Of a stretch of DNA of 64,000 bases, positions 20,279 to 30,802 are shown one piece after another. The DNA lies in assembly GCA_024644385.1 (NCBI GenBank), contig JAHELB010000002.1, positions 1 to 64,000 on the forward strand, read 5' to 3'. The translations under genes and the position numbers were made by a program. The notes below the pieces were generated by a model that worked only from the letters and a program-made list of their open reading frames with translations, had not been told where the DNA came from and made no database searches. Origin of the DNA: Nitrosopumilaceae archaeon. Lineage in GTDB: Archaea; Thermoproteota; Nitrososphaeria; Nitrososphaerales; Nitrosopumilaceae. The stretch's first letter is position 1; each line of letters starts with the position of its first letter.

Positions 20279-20927
20279 TTACAAAAAGAATTGCTACAAT
20301 AATTCCAATAGCAGCCGCAAGATAAAATGGAAATAAGGCAATTACATTTTCTGAAGGATTTCCTGAAAGAATTTCAATTATCATACTTCCAGAATTTACT
20401 GCAGGAGGATCAGTGGGGCTCTCCATCCCATGAACAGAATACGAATCGATTACAAATGAACCAATATTTAGATTCGAGACTGTTATTCTGGCCCCGTTAT
20501 TTACTGTCAATCCTCCTCTTTCAGTATAAGACATTATTAATTTGGTAGCAGGGTACCAACCCCTTTCAAGGTCTCGTTGTACAACTACATACCCTTCTCG
20601 TTCCGTATTTACTGCTACCCAAAATTTTTCATCAGGGGGTCCGCCCATTCCTATTTCTACAAATTTGTCAGAGTTTTTATCATAAAATTTGAAAACTCCA
20701 TTTCCTTTTGGATTCTCATACACAAGGTTGTTATCAATTGTTAACTGCCAGCTAATTGCATGATCATTTTCTAAATCTACAATAATTGCATCTCTTGAAA
20801 TTTTGTTAAATTCTTCGAACGGAATTTCTATTGTATCAATTATTACAGAAGGGTTTTTTACTTCCTGACCAAATACGGGTGAAAAAAGAAATCCCAAGAG
20901 AAAAATCAAAGATATTACAGTTTTCAT
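20262..20927 (-). CDS. Secreted protein with signal peptide and C-terminal TM anchor, unknown function
   Basis: N-terminal MKTVISLIFLLGFLFSPVFGQ; C-terminal FYLAAAIGIIVAILFVTKKRS. Confidence 0.7.
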   Translation of the reverse strand: MKTVISLIFLLGFLFSPVFGQEVKNPSVIIDTIEIPFEEFNKISRDAIIVDLENDHAISWQLTIDNNLVYENPKGNGVFKFYDKNSDKFVEIGMGGPPDEKFWVAVNTEREGYVVVQRDLERGWYPATKLIMSYTERGGLTVNNGARITVSNLNIGSFVIDSYSVHGMESPTDPPAVNSGSMIIEILSGNPSENVIALFPFYLAAAIGIIVAILFVTKKRS

Positions 20928-20957
20928 GGATTAAACCACTTTTGAGTGAATAAATAT

Positions 20958-22097
20958 CTAGTCAACAAATGGGTGTGAATGATTCAAGATTACTTTGGCC
21001 ACCTCAGGTCTTAAGATAAATTCTGATGGGGCTTGCCCATTTTGAATCATTTCTCTTAGTTTTGTTCCGCTAATTTGCTCTTTTGACTCATCACCATGGG
21101 GACATGCTTTTGGATTTGTATATGTTAAGCATTTCTTGCAATAGAAAAATGCAGGGAAGAATACAGGTGAAATCTCTAATTCTGGATAATCATCAAATAT
21201 TTTTTGGGCTGCAAAAGGATCATAAAAACTTCCTACTCCAGCGTGATCCCGGCCTATAATGATATGTGTACATCCATAGTTTTGCCTCATTATTGCATGG
21301 TGGATAGCCTCTTTTGGACCAGCATATTTCATTTCAGTATGTAAAGTCCCAAGTTTACATCTGTTTTCTGGATAATAGTTTTTTATCATAGTTTCATAGC
21401 ATTTTATAATTACTTCATCAACAAAGTCTCCGGATTTTTTCTTTCCAATTATTGGGTTGACAAATACCCCATCCCTTGTAGTTATTGAAGTTTTTTGAAG
21501 CATCTCATGAGCAACATGAGGAGGGTTTCGTGTTTGGAAAGCACAAATAGTTTTCCAACCCGCTTGAGCAAATGTCTCTCTTGTTTGTAAAGGAGTTAAT
21601 CGGTTTTTTCTAATTTCACTCTCCTCTGGTCTTTTAATATAATCTATTTTTCCGCCAACAAGGAAATCATGCATGTTCATAGTTTTGGCCACACCGGGGT
21701 GTGAATTATCAGTTGTTCCATATACTCCTTGAGCGGTTTTTTTCTTATCAAAAGAAAATGTTTCCTCAACATGGAGTGCGGCTACGCCCAAACCCTGATG
21801 ATTTTGTAGCAAAACATCTCCAGCATCTTTCATTTTTTTTGCATTTGATTCGTCCACATCTAGAACAATAGGAATGGTCCAAGCTAATCCACTTGATAAT
21901 CTCCCTGTAGATACAACATTTTCAAAATCCCGTTGCCCTAAAAATCCCTCAATAGGGCTAAAAATTCCATCTGCTATATTTTCGACATCATTTGCAAGAT
22001 CTTCGGAAATCGAAACTGGAAGCATTCCCGAGGCATCAATTTTGTTTATTCTATTTACCAGAATTCCACCGTGGGGTTTAATGGCCTCATTACTCAA
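20958..22097 (-). CDS. sat: Sulfate adenylyltransferase (ATP sulfurylase)
   Basis: [55 protein letters not shown]. Confidence 0.96.
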   Translation of the reverse strand: MSNEAIKPHGGILVNRINKIDASGMLPVSISEDLANDVENIADGIFSPIEGFLGQRDFENVVSTGRLSSGLAWTIPIVLDVDESNAKKMKDAGDVLLQNHQGLGVAALHVEETFSFDKKKTAQGVYGTTDNSHPGVAKTMNMHDFLVGGKIDYIKRPEESEIRKNRLTPLQTRETFAQAGWKTICAFQTRNPPHVAHEMLQKTSITTRDGVFVNPIIGKKKSGDFVDEVIIKCYETMIKNYYPENRCKLGTLHTEMKYAGPKEAIHHAIMRQNYGCTHIIIGRDHAGVGSFYDPFAAQKIFDDYPELEISPVFFPAFFYCKKCLTYTNPKACPHGDESKEQISGTKLREMIQNGQAPSEFILRPEVAKVILNHSHPFVD

Positions 22098-22099
22098 AA

Positions 22100-22831
22100 T
22101 TATACTCCTTCAGGTGAATGTAATCCACACTCTTTGGTTTCATCACTTTCCCACCACCAACGGCCTGCTCTTAAATCTTCACCATCCTTAATGGCTCTTG
22201 TACAAGGGTCACATCCAATGCTAGAGTACCCTTTGTCAATAAGAGAATTGTAAGGTACGTTATTCTTTTTAATATAATTCCAAACTTGGTCCCAACTCCA
22301 ATCAAGTAAGGGGTTTACTTTGACGATTCCGTTGTATTTCTCATCAATTTCAAGCATTTTGGCATTTTCTCGGGTTGATGTTTGATCTCTTCTAATCCCT
22401 GTTATCCATCCATCCAAATTTGCCAACATTTTCCGTAGTGGTTTTACTTTTCTAATTCCACAACAAAGGCGTCTATTTTCTACGCTATCATAAAAAAGAT
22501 TGATTCCCTTGGTTTGAACCATTTCTTCAACTTCCCTTGCTTCTGGAAACATTATCTCAAAAATTACATTGTATTTTTTTGAAAGATTATCCATTATATC
22601 ATAGGTTTCTTGCGGGAGTCTTCCAGTATCTAAGGTAAAAAACCGAAATTTTGGATTAATTTTTGTCATCATATCAATTAATAGTGAATCTTCAACCCCA
22701 AAGCTCGATGCCTTTGCAACTTTAGGATGCAAGTTATCTGATGTCCATTTTAGTGCATCTTCAGCAGTTTTTAATGTGGGGTTAACCTCATCTAGCTCCC
22801 TTTGAGTAAATTTTACCACAGTAAGATCCAT
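22100..22831 (-). CDS. cysH: Phosphoadenylylsulfate/adenylylsulfate reductase, [4Fe-4S] APS-type
   Basis: [47 protein letters not shown] (CC...CxxC cluster). Confidence 0.93.
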   Translation of the reverse strand: MDLTVVKFTQRELDEVNPTLKTAEDALKWTSDNLHPKVAKASSFGVEDSLLIDMMTKINPKFRFFTLDTGRLPQETYDIMDNLSKKYNVIFEIMFPEAREVEEMVQTKGINLFYDSVENRRLCCGIRKVKPLRKMLANLDGWITGIRRDQTSTRENAKMLEIDEKYNGIVKVNPLLDWSWDQVWNYIKKNNVPYNSLIDKGYSSIGCDPCTRAIKDGEDLRAGRWWWESDETKECGLHSPEGV

Positions 22832-22857
22832 TGTTAATTGTTTTATATTGATTACCC

Positions 22858-24033
22858 GTGATTTTTATCCTAAATTATAAACAGGTAAAATTGAAAAGAA
22901 AAAAGATGAAAGAAGTTTCCTATGTAGTGGTCTTTCCTACAATATTTTCTAAAAATAAAATTCCTCAATTGATTTCAAATATTAAAAAAATTCTAAAAAT
23001 TAGAAATCAAGATTTCCAAACAATAAAACGAGATGGGGAAATTATTTTAGTTAATTCAACTGACCCAGTTTTCTCCTCGTCTGCCATCAATTTACTTTTT
23101 GGAATTGAAAAAATAGCTATTGCGCGACAAATAAAAAATGATTTTAAGACAATTGTATCTGAAATTACTGCTATAGGTGGAAATTTACTTCTAAAAGGAG
23201 AAAAGTTTCTTGTTAAAGTGGAGGGAAAATCCAAGGGATTTTTTCCAAAGGATATAGAAATTGCTGCAACGTCGTCAATAATAGAAAAAAAATCTAATTT
23301 AGGTGCTAAACCTGGAACGGAGGGAGATTATGACAAGTTACTATATACCTATTTGACAAAAAATAATGCATACGTTTGCATCTTTATAGATAAAGGACAG
23401 GGAGGAATCCCATTTAATTCTAAAAAACAAAATACAATTTGTAGTATCTATGATGAAATATCTGCAGTTTCATGTTTTGAAACAATAAAACAAGGTTTTG
23501 ATTCGAAGATAATAGTTTGTTATCGAAAAAAATCAGAATTAATGAATTTATCTAAAATTATAAATCAAATAATTCCTAGATTAGTTAAAGAAAAAATTTC
23601 AATAGATTTTTTTCATATAAAGGTAAATTCCTCTGGTGCAAAAAATTATCTGACCTTCATAAACTCTGTAATTGATATTTTACTTCATGAAGCAAAATTA
23701 AATAAATTAAATTATGTCTCCCTTTCCCTCTTTCCTCTAATTTTTTCTCAAAAGTTTATAGAATTTTACATTAAAAAAATATTTCAGCACAATAAATTAC
23801 CAATTATTCCTCTTAGTGGAGTAGATTACAAATTGTTTGAAGAAGCAAAAGAAATTGGTTTAGAAAAACATATCTCAAATATGAATAAAATAATCCAAGT
23901 AAATTCAAAGGAGATTCCTCAAATCTCGCCACAAATAATAAAATTTGCATTATCTACGAAGAAGACCGTTGATGTAGAAATTGGTCCAAATAATGTGCAT
24001 GATATTTTAGATTCTTTGGAAGAAAATCATTGA
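22858..24033 (+). CDS. THUMP-domain protein resembling ThiI but without an intact PP-loop (likely start MKEVSYV, 22906)
   Basis: THUMP-like N half (KFLVKVEGKSKGFFPKDIEIAATSSI); C half has GQGGIPFNS where SGGxDS is expected. Confidence 0.6.
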   Translation: MIFILNYKQVKLKRKKMKEVSYVVVFPTIFSKNKIPQLISNIKKILKIRNQDFQTIKRDGEIILVNSTDPVFSSSAINLLFGIEKIAIARQIKNDFKTIVSEITAIGGNLLLKGEKFLVKVEGKSKGFFPKDIEIAATSSIIEKKSNLGAKPGTEGDYDKLLYTYLTKNNAYVCIFIDKGQGGIPFNSKKQNTICSIYDEISAVSCFETIKQGFDSKIIVCYRKKSELMNLSKIINQIIPRLVKEKISIDFFHIKVNSSGAKNYLTFINSVIDILLHEAKLNKLNYVSLSLFPLIFSQKFIEFYIKKIFQHNKLPIIPLSGVDYKLFEEAKEIGLEKHISNMNKIIQVNSKEIPQISPQIIKFALSTKKTVDVEIGPNNVHDILDSLEENH

Positions 24034-24064
24034 GAATTTAAACAACGTCATTCGATTTCTGTAC

Positions 24065-25300
24065 ATGTATAAAATTGGTGAATTTATTTACCCATGGGGA
24101 AGTGGTCATTATTCTCGTATGATAAGATTTCATGAGGTATTTTCTGACTTTATGAAAGAAGATTTTGAGGTTCATTTTTCCAGTAAAGATCATGTTTACC
24201 AGAAATTATTAGAAAAATTTCCAAATGAAAAAAATAAAATTCATAATATTTTGATGCCAACTCCAATTGATGGAAAATTTGGTCCAAGTATCACTTTATC
24301 TATGTTAAATTTTTTGTTACCGATTGCAGGAAATCCACCGCTTGTAAATCAAATTATTAATTATTTGAGAGAAGAAAGAAAACTATACGATAAAGAAAAA
24401 TTTGATCTGGTAATCAATGATGGAGACATGGGGTCAAATATTTTAGCAAGAAATCGCAATATCCCAAGTCTCTTCATTACTAATCAATTTAAACCAAAAT
24501 TGTATAAATCAAGAATATACCTTTATCCTTCACTTTATTTTATTGCAAAACAAATTGCTAAGGCCAGAAAAATTATTGTAGCTGATTCTCCACCACCTTA
24601 TACCCTTTGTGAATTTAATTTAAATTTTCCAAAGGAAATTGAAAAAAAAGTATCATACGTTGGTCATTTTACAAATAAGAAAAATATTCTTAAAACTCCT
24701 ATCTCTGATCTTGAAAAAATTATTCAAGGTAATGATTTTGGATATTGGATGAGAACAGGAAACAAGTCTACCAATGACGGTACTGGAAAACGATTTGAAG
24801 AAGTTTTCCATCAAGATGAAATGAAAAAAGAAAAAAGGATAATTTCTCACGCCAAAAATGATTCTGCAATTAATTCTGTAACTGGCATGAATGGAAAGAA
24901 ATATAGTATATCAGAAACCTTAGAAAAAAAAATCGATTGGCTTCAAATAGATGTAGGCTATTTGTCAGAGCAAGAAAAGGAGGAGGTGTTGAGTTTAAGC
25001 CAATACGTGGTTGTAAATGGTTCACATACTGTAATGGGGGAAATATTAGGGGGTAAATCCAAACCAGTAATAGGAATTCCAATTTACGACGAGCATACAA
25101 ATAATATTGAATGGGCACAAAGAAAAAACTTGGCTATTTTAGCCAAAAAAACAGGGCACGTGATTAATGGAATAAACATGATCAAAGAAAATTACGAAAA
25201 ATTTATGGAGAATTTAACGGATTTTTCAAAGAATTTTGTTTCAAATGGGGCTGAAAATACAGCAAAGATTGCAGTTGAGGCCCTAGAAGAAAAGAGATAA
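24065..25300 (+). CDS. Glycosyltransferase, GT-B/UGT-like
   Basis: YPWGSGHYSRMIRF N-terminal; VVVNGSHTVMGEILGGKSKPVIGIPIYDEHTNN acceptor/donor-loop signature. Confidence 0.78.
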   Translation: MYKIGEFIYPWGSGHYSRMIRFHEVFSDFMKEDFEVHFSSKDHVYQKLLEKFPNEKNKIHNILMPTPIDGKFGPSITLSMLNFLLPIAGNPPLVNQIINYLREERKLYDKEKFDLVINDGDMGSNILARNRNIPSLFITNQFKPKLYKSRIYLYPSLYFIAKQIAKARKIIVADSPPPYTLCEFNLNFPKEIEKKVSYVGHFTNKKNILKTPISDLEKIIQGNDFGYWMRTGNKSTNDGTGKRFEEVFHQDEMKKEKRIISHAKNDSAINSVTGMNGKKYSISETLEKKIDWLQIDVGYLSEQEKEEVLSLSQYVVVNGSHTVMGEILGGKSKPVIGIPIYDEHTNNIEWAQRKNLAILAKKTGHVINGINMIKENYEKFMENLTDFSKNFVSNGAENTAKIAVEALEEKR

Positions 25301-25323
25301 AGGAATATTTCGGGAATTTTAGT

Positions 25324-25393
25324 TATCTGGCACGCGGGAGTTCGATGGGCGAACTGACCGAAAGGGATGACGATAATATCCGCGTGTCAGATA
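25324..25393 (+). ncRNA. Candidate structured RNA A (strand inferred)
   Basis: 14-bp closing stem TATCTGGCACGCGG/CCGCGTGTCAGATA (one G-U), inner hairpin AGTTCG-ATGGG-CGAACT, CUGA-CC-GAAA-GG-GAU-GACG k-turn-like motif. Confidence 0.6.
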
Positions 25394-25457
25394 TTTTAGT
25401 AATCGATCTATAGATATGTGGGAAGGCTTTTATGGAAAAAATTAAGGCATATCAGCA

Positions 25458-25766
25458 GTGCCTAACTGTCCAGAATGTACTGCAAGAGAAAAGAAGAAAA
25501 TTCAATCAAAGTACGAAGAAGACACACCTGAAGAGGAAAGGGGGAGAGATGATTTATTCAAGTTATTTGATGAGATAGATTTTCCAATGAAAATGGATAC
25601 TTCAACAAAGCATTTCATATGTAAAAGATGTGGACTTTATGCAACAAGAGAACAAGTTTCAGATATTCGATATAAATTAAATCAAAGAGAACGAACAAGA
25701 GAAGATAAACAAGATGATTACCTTGAGTGGTGGCAAAAAAGCAAAAAAGACAAAGAGCTAAACTAG
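25458..25766 (+). CDS. Small conserved hypothetical with two CxxC pairs (GTG start)
   Basis: CPEC and CKRC pairs; charged helical linker. Confidence 0.7.
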   Translation: MPNCPECTAREKKKIQSKYEEDTPEEERGRDDLFKLFDEIDFPMKMDTSTKHFICKRCGLYATREQVSDIRYKLNQRERTREDKQDDYLEWWQKSKKDKELN

Positions 25767-25777
25767 AGCTGGTATTT

Positions 25778-26173
25778 ATGGTAAAAAAGAAAGATGATAT
25801 TCCTGAATGGGTTTCTGATGAAATTCAAAATGCAAAATTTAAGAAACCTGAAGAATTGAAGAGATCTGGATATATTTTGGAGATTTATGATGCTGATAAT
25901 AAAATAGATACTCAGTTATATGATCCAGTTGAGGATGGAAGACATATTGTAACTATGGATGTACCAAAAAAAATTAAAATTTCAAAATTAGAGAAAGGGG
26001 TGGTTTATGAATTTATTTTTGATCAACACAAAGCCCCTTTAAGCAAAAAAGTTACTGAGTTTTTACAAAAAGAAAAGGAGATAGAGATGGCAGCCATTTA
26101 TCAATTTGAATTAAAATCATTGGAACTTTTAGATGTAGGTTCAAATGAATCTGCAGACATTGATGAAGAATAA
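25778..26173 (+). CDS. Conserved hypothetical (start trimmed to MVKKKDDIPEW)
   Basis: The ORF as given (25727) overlaps the upstream gene; Met at 25778 gives a sensible start. Confidence 0.7.
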   Translation: MVKKKDDIPEWVSDEIQNAKFKKPEELKRSGYILEIYDADNKIDTQLYDPVEDGRHIVTMDVPKKIKISKLEKGVVYEFIFDQHKAPLSKKVTEFLQKEKEIEMAAIYQFELKSLELLDVGSNESADIDEE

Positions 26174-26180
26174 TCTATGC

Positions 26181-26975
26181 TTATTCTTGAATAGATAACT
26201 GTTTTTTAAAAGATGAACCTAGAATTGGGTTTATCAGATATGGAAAAGTTGTCTTTATCCAAACGACTATTCTCACTATAGAGGGAACTATAATTTCTAA
26301 TCTGGGAGAATTTGCTGCCTTTAAAACTGCTTTTCCTACAGTTTCTGCGCTAAGAGTGGTGGGTGAATATTTGGGCATTTTTTCAAATGATTTATGATCA
26401 AAGAAATTTGTTCGAACCATTATTGGACTCACTACAGTTACTCCAATTCCTGTTCCTTTAAGCTCGTGTTTGAGTCCTTCTGAAAATCCCAGCATGGCAA
26501 ATTTTGTAGCACAGTAGGAAGCAATTCCAGGTAGTCCAAAACTCCCTGCAACTGATGCAACATTCACAATATGACCAGATTTTTTTTCAATCATTGAGGG
26601 AAGAAAATTTTTGATGCAATAAATCATTCCAAAATAATTTGTTTCCATTTGTGATTCAATTTCTTCTATAGGTAATTTCGAAATGGATCCATAAATCGCA
26701 AATCCAGCATTATTTACAAGAATATCTACTGTTCCATATTTTTCTAATACAGTTTCAGACATTTTTTTGACCTGAGATTTATCAGAAACATCACAAACAT
26801 ATACAAAAGTTGAAACATTTAATTTTTTTAGTTCCTCATCTACTTGGTCTAGTTTTTCTTGACTTCTAGATACTAAAATAATATTAGCTCCTTTCTTTGC
26901 AAATTGTATAGCTGATGCTCGTCCAATTCCTGATGAAGCCCCAGTAATCAGTACAACTTTATCTTTAAAATCCAT
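26181..26975 (-). CDS. Short-chain dehydrogenase/reductase
   Basis: VLITGASSGIGRASA, NNAGFA, SYCATKFAM. Confidence 0.93.
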   Translation of the reverse strand: MDFKDKVVLITGASSGIGRASAIQFAKKGANIILVSRSQEKLDQVDEELKKLNVSTFVYVCDVSDKSQVKKMSETVLEKYGTVDILVNNAGFAIYGSISKLPIEEIESQMETNYFGMIYCIKNFLPSMIEKKSGHIVNVASVAGSFGLPGIASYCATKFAMLGFSEGLKHELKGTGIGVTVVSPIMVRTNFFDHKSFEKMPKYSPTTLSAETVGKAVLKAANSPRLEIIVPSIVRIVVWIKTTFPYLINPILGSSFKKQLSIQE

Positions 26976-27009
26976 AATTCAAAAATTCTCTTAAAAGATA
27001 AAGTGGTTT

Positions 27010-28026
27010 CTATTCATGTTCAACCTTACTATATTTACTGAGGGCTAATTTTACAAGTAAGAGCCAAGTAACTGCAATTGGGACATAATAAGTTGCTATT
27101 CGCCAACCAATTACTGTATTCCATATTGTATTTCCTTCTAGAATTTCTAGATTGAAGGGGTTTTGATTGTTCAAGTACGCAACAATTCCAAATTCGGCTA
27201 GTCCGGAACCACCAACTGTAATTGGTAAATTTCCGATGGCGTTTGCCCCCATTACTGCCATAATAGAATCAAAGGCTCCTATTACATACCCGGTTCCAAA
27301 AGCAATAATCATAAAAGAGATTCCATAAAATGACCAGGATAACAAGGATAGGAAAAATGAAGTTGTGAATATTTTTTTAGACTCACTAGTTCTTAGGTTT
27401 TTTTTGCTCATTACACAAACTTCTTCCATCCAAGAATTTGTTTTAGTTACAATGTTTTTGCCTTTTTCTTTTCCCAATTTCTCAACTAAACCTGAAATAA
27501 TTTTTGGAAGCTGAAATATTCTCTTTGATGATAAAAAGAATAAAACCATCCATAATGTGGTTACAAAGATACTTGTTCCTAAAATAATGACTCCTACAAC
27601 ATATGCACCACTAATCAGTGCAATTATTCCTGCCATGATGGACAATAAACCAGCAGCCAATACCTCGGTAACTATATCCATAATTGCAATCCAAGTAGAT
27701 TTTGAGGGAGGGACACCTTTCTTATGAAGATAATAAATTACAATAAACTCTGCTCCTACAAACATTGGCGTCGTAAATTTAATAAATTCACTCCCAACTC
27801 TTACTCCTGTTAATTTCCAAAAAGAATCAAATTTTCCTAAATATTGTTGTGCAATGTAGGCAAATTTTATTCCTTGAACACCCAATTTTATCATCATAGC
27901 AATTACTGCCATCACAAATGGAAAAATTCCAATGGCCAAAACATCTTCTATTTTAATATCAAATTGAAAGGCGATAAACAGAATAGGGATAAGAGTTACC
28001 GGAATTACAATTATTCTCCAATTCAT
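27010..28026 (-). CDS. Lysylphosphatidylglycerol synthase TM region/UPF0104 flippase-like protein
   Basis: Multi-TM; GSEFIKFTTPMFVGAEFIVIYYLHKKGV, NLPITVGGSGLAEFG. Confidence 0.8.
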   Translation of the reverse strand: MNWRIIVIPVTLIPILFIAFQFDIKIEDVLAIGIFPFVMAVIAMMIKLGVQGIKFAYIAQQYLGKFDSFWKLTGVRVGSEFIKFTTPMFVGAEFIVIYYLHKKGVPPSKSTWIAIMDIVTEVLAAGLLSIMAGIIALISGAYVVGVIILGTSIFVTTLWMVLFFLSSKRIFQLPKIISGLVEKLGKEKGKNIVTKTNSWMEEVCVMSKKNLRTSESKKIFTTSFFLSLLSWSFYGISFMIIAFGTGYVIGAFDSIMAVMGANAIGNLPITVGGSGLAEFGIVAYLNNQNPFNLEILEGNTIWNTVIGWRIATYYVPIAVTWLLLVKLALSKYSKVEHE

Positions 28027-28138
28027 TTGAAAATTTTTTTATAGATTCAAATATGAAAGTTGACCCAATTTTATGACCAATATTCCTATGCCTACATCTA
28101 GTTTGAAATATAAGCCAATCTGGTAAATTAAGAAAGTA

Positions 28139-28897
28139 TTGAAAACGATTTTTGTAACCGGAACTGCAGGGGCTGGCAAATCTTTACTCTCTTCTAAATT
28201 ATATGATTATTACACACAAAATGGAGCATTCGCTGCTGTTTTGAATCTAGATCCTGGTGTTGAAAATCTTCCTTATACATGTGATATCGATGTTAGAGAT
28301 TATGTCGATATTGTTTCAATAATGAAACAATATGATTTAGGACCAAATGGAGCATTAATAATGGCAAATGATCTAATTGCTTCGAAAATAGATGATATTA
28401 GAAGTCAAATTGAAAAAGTAAATCCCGATTACTTGTTGGTTGACACACCAGGACAAATAGAATTATTTGCTTACAGAACTAGTGGGAAATTTATTGTTGA
28501 GAATTTGACTGCGGAAGAAAGAACAAGTATTTTTTTGTTTGATGGTTCTCTCATCACTACACCAATTAATTTTGTTTCTCTTGCCCTGCTTGCAACTTCA
28601 ATAAGATTACGCTTAAACATTCCTACAGTAAATATTATCACTAAAATAGACGTTATAGGTTCAAAGCTTAAAGACATTATTCAATGGTCAAATAACATTA
28701 GATCACTGGAAAATGCAATAGCAAACGAATCCGATGGAGAAACTTATACGTTAACTACCAATATTTTACGAGGATTAAATCTTAGTGGTTTTGCTCAAGG
28801 ATTAATTCCCATTTCTAATGTAACAGGGGATGGATTGGTAAATTTGGAAGTAGCATTAAGCAGAATTCTTAATTTGGGAGAAGAGGTAGAAGATTAG
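28139..28897 (+). CDS. GPN-loop GTPase (TTG start)
   Basis: FVTGTAGAGKSLL, NLDPGVENLPY, GPNGA, DTPGQIELF, TKID. Confidence 0.94.
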   Translation: MKTIFVTGTAGAGKSLLSSKLYDYYTQNGAFAAVLNLDPGVENLPYTCDIDVRDYVDIVSIMKQYDLGPNGALIMANDLIASKIDDIRSQIEKVNPDYLLVDTPGQIELFAYRTSGKFIVENLTAEERTSIFLFDGSLITTPINFVSLALLATSIRLRLNIPTVNIITKIDVIGSKLKDIIQWSNNIRSLENAIANESDGETYTLTTNILRGLNLSGFAQGLIPISNVTGDGLVNLEVALSRILNLGEEVED

Positions 28898-29821
28898 ATG
28901 GCTAGGTCCATTACAGTTGTTGCACCCTCTTCTACTGCAAATTTAGGCCCAGGGTTTGATGTCTTTGGATTAGCATTAGATGCATTTTTTGATGAAGTTA
29001 CACTAACAAAAAAAATAACAAAAAACGTTAGCATTCAAACTGGTGATGATATTCCAACAAATCCTGACAAAAATACTGCAGGATTGGTTGTAAAAAATAT
29101 GATGAAAAAATTTAACATAAAAGATGGGATAGAAATTAAAATAAAAAAGAATGTGCCTGCGGGATATGGAATGGGAAGCAGTGCTGCTTCGGCTGCTGCT
29201 GCTGCTGTGGCGTTTGATAAATTGTACAGGTTAAAGCTTGATGGAAATTTATTGGTAGAATGTGCCGGGGTTGGTGAAAAGGCCAGTGCGGGTGCAATTC
29301 ATTATGATAATGTTGCAGCCTCAGTTTTGGGAGGATTTGTAATAGTAAGAACCAATCCGCTAGATATCATAAAAATTGATCCACCCGCTAATCTTAGAAT
29401 GGTTATAGGTGTTCCACATTTAAAAGTCCCAAAAAAGAAAACCAAAGTTTCACGAGGAGTGATCCCAAAAAAAATTAATTTTACAGATAGTATTTTGAAT
29501 TTATCAAATGCTTCAGCGATAGTAGCTGGATTTATGAATAAAGATTCGGAATTAATTGGAAAATCAATAAAAGATGTAATAGTTGAACCTGCTAGGAAAC
29601 AATTGATCCCTGGATTTTCAAAAGTTAAAGAAAATGCACTGAAAGCTGGAGCTTTAGGAGTTACAATTAGTGGGGCAGGTCCTTCGGTGATTGCTTTTTC
29701 AAATAGTTCTGGAAATCTAAAAAAAATAAGCCGTGCTATATCAAAGGGATTTATTTCTGCAAAAATACAAAGTCAAACTATAATTTGCAAACCCAGTATT
29801 GGTGCTTCAATAAAAAAATAA
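28898..29821 (+). CDS. thrB: Homoserine kinase
   Basis: APSSTANLGPGFDVFGLAL, PAGYGMGSSAASAAAAA, GVTISGAGPSVIAF. Confidence 0.95.
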   Translation: MARSITVVAPSSTANLGPGFDVFGLALDAFFDEVTLTKKITKNVSIQTGDDIPTNPDKNTAGLVVKNMMKKFNIKDGIEIKIKKNVPAGYGMGSSAASAAAAAVAFDKLYRLKLDGNLLVECAGVGEKASAGAIHYDNVAASVLGGFVIVRTNPLDIIKIDPPANLRMVIGVPHLKVPKKKTKVSRGVIPKKINFTDSILNLSNASAIVAGFMNKDSELIGKSIKDVIVEPARKQLIPGFSKVKENALKAGALGVTISGAGPSVIAFSNSSGNLKKISRAISKGFISAKIQSQTIICKPSIGASIKK

Positions 29822-29836
29822 TTTGGAGATAAATAA

Positions 29837-30511
29837 ATGAAAAAAGCTGTTGTAGTATTTAGTGGTGGAATGGATTCAGTCTGTGCTGCATCCTACTTAA
29901 AATCTAAATACGAGCTTTACGGAATTTCATTTTCATATGGTCAAAAGGCTAACAAAGAAATAATGGCAGCAAAATCCTTAGCAAAAAAATTATGTTTAAA
30001 AAAACACAAGATAGTAGATATTGGTTTTATGAAAGAATTGTATGGGGAATCTAACGTATTAACTAGTTCCAAAAAGAAGATTCCAAGTAAATTTAACTAT
30101 TCTATTGTTGTTCCTATTAGGAATGCTGTTTTTCTGTCTATTGCCTCAGCATGGGCATATACTCTAAAAGCCTCTTTAGTTGCCTTTGGAGCCCATACTG
30201 GTGATAAGAACTATCCTGATTGTCGACCAGAGTTTGCAAAAAAATTAGAAGCCTCGTTTAATCAAGGAGAGATTGATGGCATAAAAACAGGCCTGCGAAA
30301 AAAAATAGTGATTTGGTCTCCCTATAAAGAAAGTTTTTCTAAAAGTGATTTATTAAAATTTGGCTACCAAACAATAGGAGATTCAATTTTTAAAACTTGG
30401 AGTTGTTATTTAAGTGGAAAGTTTCATTGTGGTGTTTGTGAATCATGTAACAATAGAAAATTTGCTTTTGATAAATCTGGGATTAAAGACAAAACAAAAT
30501 ATTTTAAATAA
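29837..30511 (+). CDS. queC: 7-cyano-7-deazaguanine synthase
   Basis: VVVFSGGMDSVCAA PP-loop, SYGQKANKE, CGVCESCNNRKFAF zinc site. Confidence 0.95.
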   Translation: MKKAVVVFSGGMDSVCAASYLKSKYELYGISFSYGQKANKEIMAAKSLAKKLCLKKHKIVDIGFMKELYGESNVLTSSKKKIPSKFNYSIVVPIRNAVFLSIASAWAYTLKASLVAFGAHTGDKNYPDCRPEFAKKLEASFNQGEIDGIKTGLRKKIVIWSPYKESFSKSDLLKFGYQTIGDSIFKTWSCYLSGKFHCGVCESCNNRKFAFDKSGIKDKTKYFK

Positions 30512-30513
30512 TT

Positions 30514-30762
30514 TTAGTATTTATTTCTAAGAATTTTCTTTTTGAGAATAAGACCTCGAATTATTATAAACCATATAAGGAAACAAGCACCAAAGGTTCC
30601 AGTTAAAATCCAATTACCAACATCAGGGGTCACTTCAAAGGATTCGGCAACTTTGAAAGAAATTGCAAACGAAATAACTATCACAAGTGAGACCTCAATA
30701 ACATACCATATCCAATTTGGAAATGACTCTTTAGGAATGTGGATGTTATCATGAGCAACCAT
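30514..30762 (-). CDS. Small hypothetical membrane protein
   Basis: Two hydrophobic segments in 82 aa. Confidence 0.6.
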   Translation of the reverse strand: MVAHDNIHIPKESFPNWIWYVIEVSLVIVISFAISFKVAESFEVTPDVGNWILTGTFGACFLIWFIIIRGLILKKKILRNKY

Positions 30763-30802
30763 GGAACTTGTGTTAAATATTGAATATTTAATTTTTCAGG
30801 TA

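Noticed and set aside
25727-25777. 5' extension of the 148-aa ORF overlapping the previous gene
   Set aside because: Extension MVAKKQKRQRAKLELVF is an out-of-frame reading of the upstream gene's end; start at 25778 is more plausible
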